Assembly (NCBI GenBank): GCA_023437225.1
Contig: JAEZGS010000020.1
Location: 1-64,000, forward strand
DNA from: Bacteroidota bacterium
GTDB lineage: Bacteria; Bacteroidota; Bacteroidia; Chitinophagales; Chitinophagaceae
DNA length: 64,000 nucleotides
Direction: 5' to 3'
Position numbers and translations under genes: made by a program
Notes under the pieces: generated by a model
The model's input: only the letters and a program-made list of their open reading frames with translations
Databases searched by the model: none
What the model was told of the DNA's origin: nothing
Shown: piece by piece, positions 51,980-60,253 of the stretch
Numbering within the stretch: position 1 is the stretch's first letter
Layout: the number at the start of each line of letters is the position of its first letter

Positions 51980-53113
51980 ATGAAATGCAATTCAGTTATT
52001 GTTGTAATGTTGATTTTTGCTATTACTCTTCAATCATGTACATCGCAGAAACCTGTCGCAACGCAATCCCGGGCACAAACTTTCACAGAATTAAATGCAG
52101 AGCAGTTGAAACCTTTCGGAAGGTTCGCTTTAAGTAACGGCAAACTTGAAATGGTGAGCACTGCCATGCATTTTGGATTCACATTCGAAGGAAACGAATG
52201 CCTTATCAATGCGGAGGTACAACCAGGAACTCATAATTATCTTCAATATGAAATTGACGGAAAATACATCGGTAGAATTCGCGTTGACGCCAACAACAAT
52301 TCTCCAATTTTCATCAGGACTGTTGGTAACGGCAAGCATACACTATGGATGTACAAAGCAACTGAGGCGCATAGCGGACCAATCTACATTACAAAAGTTT
52401 CGGGTAAGAACATTGTAGCACTGGAGCGGTCATCTGCTCCGTTGATCGAGTTCATTGGAAACAGCATAACGTGTGGCGCCGCTGCAGATCCATCCGAAGT
52501 TCCTTGTGGCACAGGACAATATCATGATCAGCATAATGCTTACATGTCCTACGGGCCCGTTGCAGCAAGGGCTGTACATGCAAATTACATTGTAAGCAGC
52601 GTCAGTGGAATCGGCGTTTATCGCAATTGGAATAGTGACGGCCCTGCAATGCCAGAGGTTTTTCGTTCAGTGGATTTCCAGGTCAACGGGCGTCCCTGGA
52701 ACTTCGATTTCTACCGACCCGATATTGTTACCATTGCGCTCGGAACAAATGATTTCAGCAAAGGCGATGGAGTGCGGCAACGGCTTCCTTTTGATAGTGC
52801 AAGATATGTGCACAGCTATATTGATTTCGTTCAGTCGCTTCAATCATACTATCCGCAGGCACAAATTGTTTTGATGAACAGTCCCATGGTAGGTGGGGCG
52901 GATGCTGCGCTGATGAAAAACTGCCTCGCAGCTATAAAATCCGAAGTGGATAAAAAGACTGTTCATCTGAAACCCTTGAAAATATTTCTTTTCAATCCAA
53001 TGAAGGCGCGGGGATGCTCCGGGCATCCAAATGTTGAGGATCATGTTATCCTGGCGAAGGAGCTGATGCCATATCTGCGTAGTTTAATTGATGAAATTCA
53101 TGTAAAGAAGTGA
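51980..53113 (+). CDS. CE2-like SGNH carbohydrate esterase lipoprotein
   Basis: A 377-residue lipoprotein (signal peptide with lipobox LQSCTS near residue 20). Residues about 35-150 form a beta-sandwich like the N-domain of CE2 acetyl esterases, and about 155-370 the SGNH hydrolase: nucleophile Ser in FIGNSITCG, SGIGVYRNWNSDGPAMPEVF, ALGTNDFSKG, and the catalytic His in GCSGHPNVEDH. CE2 enzymes remove acetyl groups from glucose or mannose units of hemicellulose. The start at ATG 51980 positions the lipobox correctly. It is divergent from the DUF5916 gene. Confidence 0.9.
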   Translation: MKCNSVIVVMLIFAITLQSCTSQKPVATQSRAQTFTELNAEQLKPFGRFALSNGKLEMVSTAMHFGFTFEGNECLINAEVQPGTHNYLQYEIDGKYIGRIRVDANNNSPIFIRTVGNGKHTLWMYKATEAHSGPIYITKVSGKNIVALERSSAPLIEFIGNSITCGAAADPSEVPCGTGQYHDQHNAYMSYGPVAARAVHANYIVSSVSGIGVYRNWNSDGPAMPEVFRSVDFQVNGRPWNFDFYRPDIVTIALGTNDFSKGDGVRQRLPFDSARYVHSYIDFVQSLQSYYPQAQIVLMNSPMVGGADAALMKNCLAAIKSEVDKKTVHLKPLKIFLFNPMKARGCSGHPNVEDHVILAKELMPYLRSLIDEIHVKK

Positions 53114-53164
53114 GGTGGGTCTTGCGCTATAAATTTTGATACATTTTATGATGCTTATTTGATA

Positions 53165-53180
53165 TATTGAATGTTCAATA
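53165..53180. promoter_or_regulatory. 16-bp inverted repeat before the SixA-like gene
   Basis: TATTGAA-TG-TTCAATA, a perfect 7-bp inverted repeat with a 2-bp centre, 13 bp before the ATG at 53194 and just after AT-rich promoter-like sequence. Size and position fit a dimeric repressor site. Confidence 0.4.
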
Positions 53181-53193
53181 ATCAGGTGTCATT

Positions 53194-53688
53194 ATGTCTA
53201 AGCTCGTATTGATTCTATCACTGGCAGTTACTTTCTCTGCGCAGTTGCGCGCACAGGAAACTGTCGTTTATCTTGTTCGTCATGCTGAAAAAGAGACCAA
53301 CCCGCAAGATCCGCGCGATCCGGGATTGAGTCCAATAGGTTTTGAAAGAGCTATGAATCTTGACGATAGTTTGAAAGCGATAAAATTTGATGCAGTTTAT
53401 TCAAGCGACTATAAAAGAACAGTTGCCACTGCTCAGCCGGTAGCCACACGCAATGACCTAGTTATTATAAAATATGATCCATCTGCACCTTCAAAACTTG
53501 TGGAAGAAGTGAACAGCAGGTGGAAAGGCAAAACGGTTCTTATTGTTGGACACTCAAACACCTTGTTGCCATTGATAGAGGCTTTTGGAGGAAAGGCTAC
53601 AATGCAACATATTGACGACAATGATTATTCAAACATATTCAGGCTGCAAATAGGAGAGCATGTTACGCTAAGCGAAAAAAAGTTTTGA
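53194..53688 (+). CDS. Secreted SixA-like histidine phosphatase family protein
   Basis: A 164-residue exported protein with a signal peptide (about 1-20, ending LRAQ). The catalytic phospho-acceptor His is in YLVRHAEKE near residue 29, the second Arg in SSDYKRTVATAQ, and the second His in VGHSNTLLPLIEAF near 119. Cytoplasmic SixA removes phosphate from histidines of phosphorelay proteins, but the signal peptide here argues for a periplasmic phosphomonoesterase. It stands alone, with a candidate operator upstream. Confidence 0.9.
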   Translation: MSKLVLILSLAVTFSAQLRAQETVVYLVRHAEKETNPQDPRDPGLSPIGFERAMNLDDSLKAIKFDAVYSSDYKRTVATAQPVATRNDLVIIKYDPSAPSKLVEEVNSRWKGKTVLIVGHSNTLLPLIEAFGGKATMQHIDDNDYSNIFRLQIGEHVTLSEKKF

Positions 53689-53781
53689 TGTAGGCAAATT
53701 AATCTGCGCTCTTTGTCCATCCTCGTATCCGCCGATTGTTATACTGATGTAAAACGATCAATAACAATTAAAACTTTATTC

Positions 53782-54123
53782 ATGGATCAGTACATGCTCA
53801 TTTTTCGTCACATGGATGGTAAGGAAGTTGCCTCCCCGGAACAAATTGAAGTTTGGATGAAGCAAACGATGGATTGGATTGGAACCATCAGCGCCCAAAA
53901 TAAATTTATTGAAGGGAATGGTTTGTTCTTTGATGATGCACGTGTAGTGAAGCACGATAAGATGGTAACTGACGGGCCGTTCGGACAGGTAAAAGAGACC
54001 ATCGCCGGGTATATAATGGTGAAGGCTGATACGATTGATGAAGCTGTTGAGTTTGCAAAAGGTTGTCCGGTACTTCAGGGCGAAGGGAATACTGTTGAAG
54101 TAAGACGGGTGGCCGTTCATTGA
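53782..54123 (+). CDS. YCII-related DGPF protein
   Basis: A 113-residue cytoplasmic ferredoxin-like protein of the YCII family. The family-naming motif DGPFGQVKETIAGYIMVKA is present (about residue 60), as is the N-terminal MDQYMLIFRH. DGPF proteins are regularly encoded next to ECF42 sigma factors and are thought to be their targets or partners; catalytic function is not established. ATG at 53782 is chosen over an upstream TTG. The sigma-factor gene starts 5 bp after its stop. Confidence 0.93.
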   Translation: MDQYMLIFRHMDGKEVASPEQIEVWMKQTMDWIGTISAQNKFIEGNGLFFDDARVVKHDKMVTDGPFGQVKETIAGYIMVKADTIDEAVEFAKGCPVLQGEGNTVEVRRVAVH

Positions 54124-54128
54124 CGGAT

Positions 54129-55361
54129 ATGTTTTTTATGGACCACGACGAGCTTATACCGCATTTGTTCCGAAAAGAATACAGCAGGATCATTGCTGTG
54201 CTTTGCAGGAAGTTCGGCTTCGAACATCTTTCACTCGCTGAAGATGTTGCGAGCGAAACATTTCTGATTGCGGCGCAAACCTGGCCCATGAAAGGTATCC
54301 CCGCAAATCCCGGCGCCTGGCTTTACACAGTTTCCACAAACCGTTTCAGGAATGAACTGCGAAGAAAAAAAATGTTCGATGAAAAGATCAGTCCGCAACT
54401 CAGGGCCCTGAGCGAAGAATCTTTTGATGCAGATCTTACTGAAACTTCGATCCTTGACAGCCAGTTGCAGATGATGTTCGCCTTGTGTCATCCGGCGCTT
54501 GCAAAAGAAGCGCAGGTAGCATTGTGCCTTCGCATTCTGTGTGGCTTTGGTATAGAAGAAATCGCATCTGCATTTATGTCCAATAAGGAAACGATATCAA
54601 AGCGTCTGATGAGGGCAAAGCAACGACTCAGGGAACAATGCGTGTCCCTCGAAATGCCCACAGGTGCACAGCTTGTTTCACGCATTGATTCGGTGTTGTC
54701 CTCCCTGTATCTTTTGTTTAATGAAGGATATTATTCAAGACACAATGATGCTATAATTCTCAGCGATCTTTGTTGGGAAGCTATAAGACTGTGCAAGACA
54801 ATGACCGAATTCCGTGATACCGATGTTCCTGCCCCAAATGCATTATTGGCGCTTATGTGTTTCCAGGCTTCACGTCTTGATGCGAGAAAGGGAACGGATG
54901 GGCAGCTAATATTGCTAGATGATCAGGATCGATCGTTATGGAATACATCGCTTGTGCAACAAGGCGCATATCACTTGTTTAAAGCTTCGACGGGAAATAC
55001 CTTATCAGAATATCATCTCGAGGCAGCAATTGCTTACTGGACGATGGCACCGGAAGATAATAAACACAAATGGACCATCATTCTTGATCTGTTTGATAAG
55101 TTGATTGGCATAAAACCGTCGCCGGTAGTGGCTTTGAACCGACTTTATTCTCTCTCACGTGCGAAAGGGAAACAGACCGCGTTAAAAGAACTTATTCAAT
55201 CAGATCTGCCGAGAGATTTTTTTTATCACGCCCTGCTTGCGGATTTCAACGACGGTATTGATTCGGACAGATGTCGTGAAAGTCTACACAAAGCATTGAA
55301 ACTGGCCTCCACAGAGCCCGAAAGAACCCTTATCCGGAAAAAATTAGCGGGGAGCAATTGA
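54129..55361 (+). CDS. ECF42-type RNA polymerase sigma factor with C-terminal helical extension
   Basis: About 410 residues. Region 2 (LIPHLFRKEYSRIIAVLCRKFG, AEDVASETFLIAAQTWP, NPGAWLYTVSTNRFRNELRR) and region 4 (LCLRILCGFGIEEIASAFMSNKETISKRLMRAKQRLRE) are followed by a long helical, TPR-like domain (about 185-405) with SVLSSLYLLFNEGYYS, the mark of ECF42. This group works without an anti-sigma factor; the extension is required for activity. The adjacent DGPF gene completes the typical pair. ATG at 54138 is an equally possible start. The gene ends 27 bp before the MBL hydrolase gene. Confidence 0.93.
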   Translation: MFFMDHDELIPHLFRKEYSRIIAVLCRKFGFEHLSLAEDVASETFLIAAQTWPMKGIPANPGAWLYTVSTNRFRNELRRKKMFDEKISPQLRALSEESFDADLTETSILDSQLQMMFALCHPALAKEAQVALCLRILCGFGIEEIASAFMSNKETISKRLMRAKQRLREQCVSLEMPTGAQLVSRIDSVLSSLYLLFNEGYYSRHNDAIILSDLCWEAIRLCKTMTEFRDTDVPAPNALLALMCFQASRLDARKGTDGQLILLDDQDRSLWNTSLVQQGAYHLFKASTGNTLSEYHLEAAIAYWTMAPEDNKHKWTIILDLFDKLIGIKPSPVVALNRLYSLSRAKGKQTALKELIQSDLPRDFFYHALLADFNDGIDSDRCRESLHKALKLASTEPERTLIRKKLAGSN

Positions 55362-55388
55362 ACAATTTTGTGCAGATTTGCAGCCTCT

Positions 55389-56216
55389 ATGTCCCTCTCT
55401 TTCGCTTCGATCGCCTCAGGAAGTAATGGAAATTGCTACTATGTAGGAAATGCAACCGATGCAGTACTCATCGATGCAGGCATTTCATGCAGGCAAATTG
55501 AAGTAAGGATGAACAAGATCGGACTTCAAATGCAAAAAGTTCGCGCCGTCTTTGTATCACACGAACATACTGATCATATTTGTGGCTTACCTGTACTTGC
55601 AAGAAAGTGGAATCTCCCTGTTTACGTAACGCATCAAACTTTAAATAGTTCGGGACTGCAATCGCAGCTAAATAATACTAAAACTTTCCGGTGTAGCGTG
55701 CCAGTAAACCTTGGAGAGTTGGAGATCACGCCGTTTTATAAGTCGCACGATGCCGCTGATCCGCATAGTTTCGTGGTATCATGTGGCGGAATTCGTGTAG
55801 GTATATTCACCGACATTGGAAATCCGTGCGATAAACTTATGATGCATTTTTCTCAATGTCATGCTGCTTTTCTTGAAGCCAATTATGATGAAAATATGCT
55901 GAACAACGGGAGCTATCCCTATTATTTGAAGGCCCGTATTCGCAGCGATAAAGGTCACCTGTCAAACATGCAGGCACTTGAGCTTTTCAAATCATACAGA
56001 TCAGTGAATCTTTCACATCTGATCCTTGGCCACCTTTCTGGTAATAACAACACACCGCAGATCGTAGAGCAACTCTTCAATGAGCATGCGAAACAGACAA
56101 ACATTATCGTTGCATCGCGCCATGAGCAAAGTGAGTTATACGACTTACAAGTTTCGGCAAGTTTACAGCCCAAGCGGACATCGCCTTTGTTGCAGCAGAT
56201 GCAATTTGCATTCTGA
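55389..56216 (+). CDS. MBL-fold metallo-hydrolase, YycJ/WalJ-like
   Basis: A 275-residue cytoplasmic hydrolase. It opens with SLSFASIASGSNGNCYYVGN, as in the YycJ (WalJ) subgroup, carries the metal motif SHEHTDH (about residue 59), GIFTDIGNP (about 145), LEANYDENML and a final LGHLSGNNN. YycJ-like proteins are candidate exo- or endonucleases in DNA repair coordination. Start is taken at ATG 55389. It follows the sigma-factor gene on the same strand and ends against the convergent PQQ-like propeller gene. Confidence 0.92.
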   Translation: MSLSFASIASGSNGNCYYVGNATDAVLIDAGISCRQIEVRMNKIGLQMQKVRAVFVSHEHTDHICGLPVLARKWNLPVYVTHQTLNSSGLQSQLNNTKTFRCSVPVNLGELEITPFYKSHDAADPHSFVVSCGGIRVGIFTDIGNPCDKLMMHFSQCHAAFLEANYDENMLNNGSYPYYLKARIRSDKGHLSNMQALELFKSYRSVNLSHLILGHLSGNNNTPQIVEQLFNEHAKQTNIIVASRHEQSELYDLQVSASLQPKRTSPLLQQMQFAF

Positions 56217-57398
56217 TCAGTTTAATTTTACTGCATACACGTTTCCGTCTGAACTTCCGAAGTAAATGGTGTTATCATGGATCAGAGGGGTAGACAAAAT
56301 GCTTCCCAATGTGTGCAATTGCTTTTCGGCTTCAATATAATTATCACCATAAGTCGTAAACCCTTCTACAAAATTATCGTTGTTGTCAAATATATTATTA
56401 TAGTTGTGTCGGCTTCCATCAGTTTGGAAAACAAAATTTACCTGGCCGTTGAAAGCATTCACTCCATATAGTTTTCCATTGAAACATCCGAAATAGATGG
56501 TACTGTCTTTGGCAGCTGCGGATCCAAACACGCGCATGTTTAATTTCATGTGCCACCTGTCTTCCCCGGCTGCTATGCCCATTGCATAAAATCGGTGACT
56601 GTCTGAGGTTCCGAAGTATATGTTTTCCAGGTGAACCAAAGGAGTGGCGATGATCCAGCTTCCTTTTTCTTTCATGTTCCAGTGACCTGTACCATTGATT
56701 GCATTCAAAGAATAGATATTGTAGTCGCGACTTCCAAAATAAATTGCACCATTATGTAACGCTGCGGATGTTTGAATTTCACCTTTCGGAAAATAGGTGT
56801 CGCCAATTGTTTTGAACTTCCAATTGAGCTTGCCGTTTTGTGCGTTCAGGCAATATAGATGCCCATCGAAAGATCCGATATACAGTCTGTTGCTATCCAG
56901 CAGGGGTGTGGCATGTACCACATCGCCTGTCTTGTAAGCCCACTGTTTTTTTCCGTTGGCCAGGTTGATGGAATAAACATAGCCATCGCCACTTCCCCAG
57001 TATACAGAGTTGTTATATACAATCGGCGACGAAATATAATAGTCCCACAAATCGTAAATCTTTTCCTTCCCCGGTGAGAATGTCCACTTACTTTTTCCGG
57101 TAAGCTTGTTCAATGCATGAACGCTACCGTCGGAACTGGATACAAGTATTACATCCCTATAAACAAAGGGAGTTGAATGAACCGCGCCATTTGTTTTGAA
57201 TGTCCATTGAAGTCGGCCGGTTTGATGATTCAATGCGTATACATTACTATCGCCGCTTCCTATAAATATAAGCGCCGAATCGATTGCAGCAGAAGAATAA
57301 ACTCGGTTGCCTGTTTTAAATTTCCATAGTAGTTGCTGCGCAGAAGTTATATCACTTGAAAAAAAGATAAAAAGTAAAAACAATAACCTGGTGTGCAT
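56217..57398 (-). CDS. Secreted PQQ-like beta-propeller repeat protein
   Basis: A 393-residue exported protein with a signal peptide (about 1-20, ending ITSAQ) and about eight propeller repeats of the form W-x-F-K-T-G ... P-x-V ... I-Y-F-G-S-x-D-G-x-V-Y-A-L-N (for example WKFKTGNRVYSSAAIDSALI, WAYKTGDVVHATPLLDSNRL). Unlike the dehydrogenase at 18729 there is no heme motif and no clear cofactor-binding residues, so a BamB-like scaffold or ligand-binding role is as likely as catalysis. ATG at 57398 follows the TRIC gene stop by 4 bp, so the two genes form an operon. Confidence 0.9.
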   Translation of the reverse strand: MHTRLLFLLFIFFSSDITSAQQLLWKFKTGNRVYSSAAIDSALIFIGSGDSNVYALNHQTGRLQWTFKTNGAVHSTPFVYRDVILVSSSDGSVHALNKLTGKSKWTFSPGKEKIYDLWDYYISSPIVYNNSVYWGSGDGYVYSINLANGKKQWAYKTGDVVHATPLLDSNRLYIGSFDGHLYCLNAQNGKLNWKFKTIGDTYFPKGEIQTSAALHNGAIYFGSRDYNIYSLNAINGTGHWNMKEKGSWIIATPLVHLENIYFGTSDSHRFYAMGIAAGEDRWHMKLNMRVFGSAAAKDSTIYFGCFNGKLYGVNAFNGQVNFVFQTDGSRHNYNNIFDNNDNFVEGFTTYGDNYIEAEKQLHTLGSILSTPLIHDNTIYFGSSDGNVYAVKLN

Positions 57399-57402
57399 GA
57401 GA

Positions 57403-58023
57403 TCAGGGATGATTTTTATAAAGTTTAGGGAGAGCAAGATCATAACGAACCGCAAGAATCCTGATTAAGATGACGAGCGATACGGCAACAAGATAAGCGA
57501 TGTTGCCATTAATGTCTAAATACAACAACAAGAAGAACGTTATTCCTCCGAAGATACTGGCGAGCGCGTAAATCTCGCGATGAAATATCAGAGGTACCTG
57601 GTTCAATACAATATCTCTCAGCACTCCGCCAAAACAACCTGTGATGGTACCCAGCATGATGCAAACGAAGATGTTGAGATCATGCGCCAATCCTCGTTCT
57701 ATGCCTACCAATGTAAATAGACCAAGTCCTATAGCGTCGAAGAGGAAGAGCATTTTATCAAGCTTCTTTAGGTAGCTGCTGAACAGTAATGCGCATACTG
57801 TGGCCACGAATATCACGATGGTTGTAATCGAATTACTCAACCACGCCACCGGCAGGTCGCCCAATATGATGTCACGCATGGTGCCGCCTCCAATTGCGGT
57901 GATGAAAGCGATGATCAATACGCCGAATGTATCGAAGCGTTTTTCCATTGCAGCAAAAGCACCCGATGCAGCAAAGCTGAATATTCCCAGTGCGTCCATT
58001 ATGGCGAGGAAGGTTTGATTCAT
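57403..58023 (-). CDS. TRIC/UPF0126 family cation channel
   Basis: A 206-residue inner-membrane protein with seven hydrophobic segments and the two internally repeated halves of the family: GIFSFAASGAFAAMEKRFDTFGVLIIAFITAIGGGTMRDI and FTLVGIERGLAH...TITGCFGGVLRDIVL. Bacterial TRIC homologues form trimeric K+-permeable channels. The frame can begin at TTG 58032, but ATG at 58023 is preferred; a TACATTTG box (58037-58030) would place the transcription start on that ATG. It precedes the PQQ-like propeller gene. Confidence 0.92.
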   Translation of the reverse strand: MNQTFLAIMDALGIFSFAASGAFAAMEKRFDTFGVLIIAFITAIGGGTMRDIILGDLPVAWLSNSITTIVIFVATVCALLFSSYLKKLDKMLFLFDAIGLGLFTLVGIERGLAHDLNIFVCIMLGTITGCFGGVLRDIVLNQVPLIFHREIYALASIFGGITFFLLLYLDINGNIAYLVAVSLVILIRILAVRYDLALPKLYKNHP

Positions 58024-58029
58024 GTATTG

Positions 58030-58037
58030 CAAATGTA
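58030..58037 (-). promoter_or_regulatory. TAnnTTTG box abutting the TRIC start codon
   Basis: TACATTTG reads toward the TRIC gene, with its final G 7 nt before the A of ATG 58023, implying a leaderless transcript. A divergent box lies 27 bp away at 58064-58071. Confidence 0.4.
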
Positions 58038-58063
58038 AAAAAGGTCAAATAAGCTGCACGAAG

Positions 58064-58071
58064 TATATTTG
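58064..58071 (+). promoter_or_regulatory. TAnnTTTG box abutting the esterase start codon
   Basis: TATATTTG ends 4 nt before ATG 58075. With the normal -7 position the transcript would begin just inside the gene, so either the true start is downstream or the match is accidental. Confidence 0.25.
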
Positions 58072-58074
58072 GGA

Positions 58075-58899
58075 ATGAGATTCCTTACACTGACCGCTCT
58101 TTTGTTTGCAGTATTTGTATCTAGCGCCCAACAAAAATATGATACGAGGTTTGATATTGCATACTATCCCGATTCTTCCGTTTCAAAAGATGCTTATCGA
58201 AATTCACAGTGCAGGCTTGACCTTTACATGCCCGCCGATGCAAAGGGTTTTGCCACGGTTGTATGGTTTCATGGAGGCGGGATCACCGGGGGACGCAAGG
58301 AGCTGCCGAATGCATTGAAAGAAAAAGGCATTGCTGTAGTAGGCGTAGGATACAGGCTATCACCGAAAGTGAATGCACCTGCATATATCGAAGATGCGGC
58401 AGCAGCGGTTGCATGGGTGTTTAAGAATATTGAAAAATATGGAGGTAACAGGAACCTGATATTTGTATCGGGGCATTCAGCGGGTGGATATCTCGGGACA
58501 ATGATTACCCTTGATAAGAAATACCTGCTTAAATATAACATCGAGGCAGACAGCATAGCAGCTCTTATTCCCTTTAGTGGTCAGGCTATAACACATTTTA
58601 CCATTCGAAAGGAAAAAGGAATCGCTGAATTGCAGCCCACCATTGATATGTATGCGCCATTGTTTCACGTCCGCCGCGATGCGCCACCCATTCTATTGAT
58701 TACTGGTGACCGCGATCTTGAACTGTTAGGCAGGTATGAAGAAAATGCTTATTTATGGCGAATGCTGGAACTGACGGGTCATAAGGAAACAAAACTATAC
58801 GAACTGCAGGGTTATGATCATGGAGGCATGGCGCAGCCTGCGTTCCCATTACTGCTAAAAGAAATTAGTCGGATAACAGAAATCAAATCGAAAAAATAA
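58075..58899 (+). CDS. Secreted alpha/beta-hydrolase, esterase-like
   Basis: A 274-residue exported hydrolase with a signal peptide (about 1-19, ending VSSAQ). The hormone-sensitive-lipase-like oxyanion motif WFHGGGITGG (about 66), nucleophile Ser in VSGHSAGGYLGTM (about 140), LITGDRDLELL with the acid residue, and the catalytic His in GYDHGGMA are visible. A carboxyl-ester or acetyl-ester substrate is likely. The alcohol dehydrogenase gene begins 4 bp after the stop, so the two genes are co-transcribed. Confidence 0.9.
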   Translation: MRFLTLTALLFAVFVSSAQQKYDTRFDIAYYPDSSVSKDAYRNSQCRLDLYMPADAKGFATVVWFHGGGITGGRKELPNALKEKGIAVVGVGYRLSPKVNAPAYIEDAAAAVAWVFKNIEKYGGNRNLIFVSGHSAGGYLGTMITLDKKYLLKYNIEADSIAALIPFSGQAITHFTIRKEKGIAELQPTIDMYAPLFHVRRDAPPILLITGDRDLELLGRYEENAYLWRMLELTGHKETKLYELQGYDHGGMAQPAFPLLLKEISRITEIKSKK

Positions 58900-58903
58900 T
58901 AGT

Positions 58904-59968
58904 ATGGACAACATCAATGTAAAACAAGTGAGAGCTTTCGGAACGGATGCAGCACAGTCTCCACTTCAGCAGGTTAACATACAACGTAGGAGCGCCACAG
59001 CGCATGACGTGGAGATCAACATTTTGTACTGTGGAGTTTGTCATTCTGATTTACACACTGCAAGAAACGAATGGCATAACACAATTTATCCATGTGTGCC
59101 CGGGCATGAGATCGTTGGTAAGATCACGCGCGTAGGCGAGCATGTATCAAAGTTCAAGGTGGGAGATCTTGCCGCGGTAGGGTGCATGGTAGACAGTTGT
59201 CGTGAATGTGAGCATTGCAAGGAAGGACTTGAGCAGTATTGCGAAGCTGGCAATACAGGCACTTACAATTCACCGGATAAGCATCTCAATGCTCATACGT
59301 TTGGAGGTTATTCTGAGGTAATCGTTGTTGACGAAAGCTTTGTGTTGAAAGTGCCGGAAAATCTCGACCTGGCCGCAACAGCACCATTGCTTTGTGCGGG
59401 CATTACCACTTATTCACCCCTCAGGCACTGGAATGTGGGACCCGGAATGAAAGTAGGTATAGTGGGAATTGGGGGACTTGGGCATATGGCAGTGAAAATT
59501 GCTAAAGCGATGGGTGCCGAAGTGATTGTTTATACAACGTCTACTTCCAAGATCGAGGATGCAAAGCGACTCGGTGCCGATGACGTAGTGTTGTCGAGCG
59601 ATAAGGCACAAATGAAGAAGTATAGAGGTAAGTTACATTTCGTATTGGATGCAGTTTCTGCGCAACATGATATTAATGCGTATTTGAACCTGTTGAAAGT
59701 GGATGGGTCACTTGCGCTGGTGGGCGCACCAGAGCATGCACTTCCCGTTGCGGCCTTCAGCCTCATCCCATATAGAAGAACTTTTGCAGGATCCATGATC
59801 GGGGGAATCGCTGAAACGCAGGAGATGCTTGATTTCTGTGGAAAGCATAATATCGTTGCGGATATTGAAATGATCGATATACAACAGATCAATGAAGCTT
59901 ACGAGCGATTGCTTAAGGGCGATGTGAAGTACAGGTTTGTGATTGATATGGCGTCGTTAAGGAAGTAA
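58904..59968 (+). CDS. Zinc-dependent alcohol dehydrogenase, YahK/cinnamyl-type
   Basis: A 354-residue cytoplasmic MDR-superfamily enzyme. Catalytic zinc ligands are in GVCHSDLH and the PGHEIVGKI motif; the structural zinc site is CMVDSCRECEHCKEGLEQYC (about 105-125). The cofactor fold GIGGLGHMAVKIAKAMGA (about 185) precedes YTTSTSK, whose Ser/Thr after the second strand suits NADP(H). These enzymes reduce a wide range of aldehydes. The partner esterase upstream may release an aldehyde or alcohol. It is followed by a weak hairpin at 59981-60010. Confidence 0.93.
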   Translation: MDNINVKQVRAFGTDAAQSPLQQVNIQRRSATAHDVEINILYCGVCHSDLHTARNEWHNTIYPCVPGHEIVGKITRVGEHVSKFKVGDLAAVGCMVDSCRECEHCKEGLEQYCEAGNTGTYNSPDKHLNAHTFGGYSEVIVVDESFVLKVPENLDLAATAPLLCAGITTYSPLRHWNVGPGMKVGIVGIGGLGHMAVKIAKAMGAEVIVYTTSTSKIEDAKRLGADDVVLSSDKAQMKKYRGKLHFVLDAVSAQHDINAYLNLLKVDGSLALVGAPEHALPVAAFSLIPYRRTFAGSMIGGIAETQEMLDFCGKHNIVADIEMIDIQQINEAYERLLKGDVKYRFVIDMASLRK

Positions 59969-60023
59969 CGTAACCAAAAACCCCGCGCACCTGCGGTGCT
60001 TCGGTTTGTTCATTCATCCGCTT

Positions 60024-60041
60024 TTGCATGCAAGCATGCAA
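60024..60041. repeat. Perfect inverted repeat TTGCATGC-AA-GCATGCAA
   Basis: An 18-bp inverted repeat between the alcohol dehydrogenase gene and the tRNA-Leu terminator. It has no T tail and no neighbouring start codon, so its role is unclear. Confidence 0.6.
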
Positions 60042-60056
60042 CGCTCCTAAATAAAC

Positions 60057-60082
60057 AAACCCCGATGTTGCCATCAGGGTTT
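60057..60082 (-). terminator. Terminator of tRNA-Leu
   Basis: On the minus strand AAACCCTGATG pairs with CATCGGGGTTT (one G-T pair) across a 4-nt loop, 3 nt beyond the tRNA. The plus-strand T run makes it usable in both directions. Confidence 0.8.
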
Positions 60083-60085
60083 TTG

Positions 60086-60169
60086 TGCCCAGGACTGGAT
60101 TCGAACCAGCACATCCTTGCGAACGCTGCGACCTGAACACAGTGCGTCTACCAATTTCGCCACCTGGGC
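60086..60169 (-). tRNA. tRNA-Leu (anticodon CAG)
   Basis: An 84-nt class II tRNA. Acceptor arms GCCCAGG and CCTGGGC pair over 7 bp with discriminator A; the D arm contains AAATTGGTAGACG; anticodon stem CTGTG/CGCAG encloses TTCAGGT with anticodon CAG; a long variable arm follows; the T arm is GCTGGTTCGAATCCAGT. CCA is not encoded, consistent with the CCA-adding enzyme gene 2.3 kb away. It reads CTG codons. Confidence 0.97.
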
Positions 60170-60253
60170 ATCGTGTCAGGGGTTGCAAATGTAAGGAAGA
60201 ATTTGAAAATCAGAAATTCTGATTCATTCCTATTTATAACAAGTAGTTTCACC

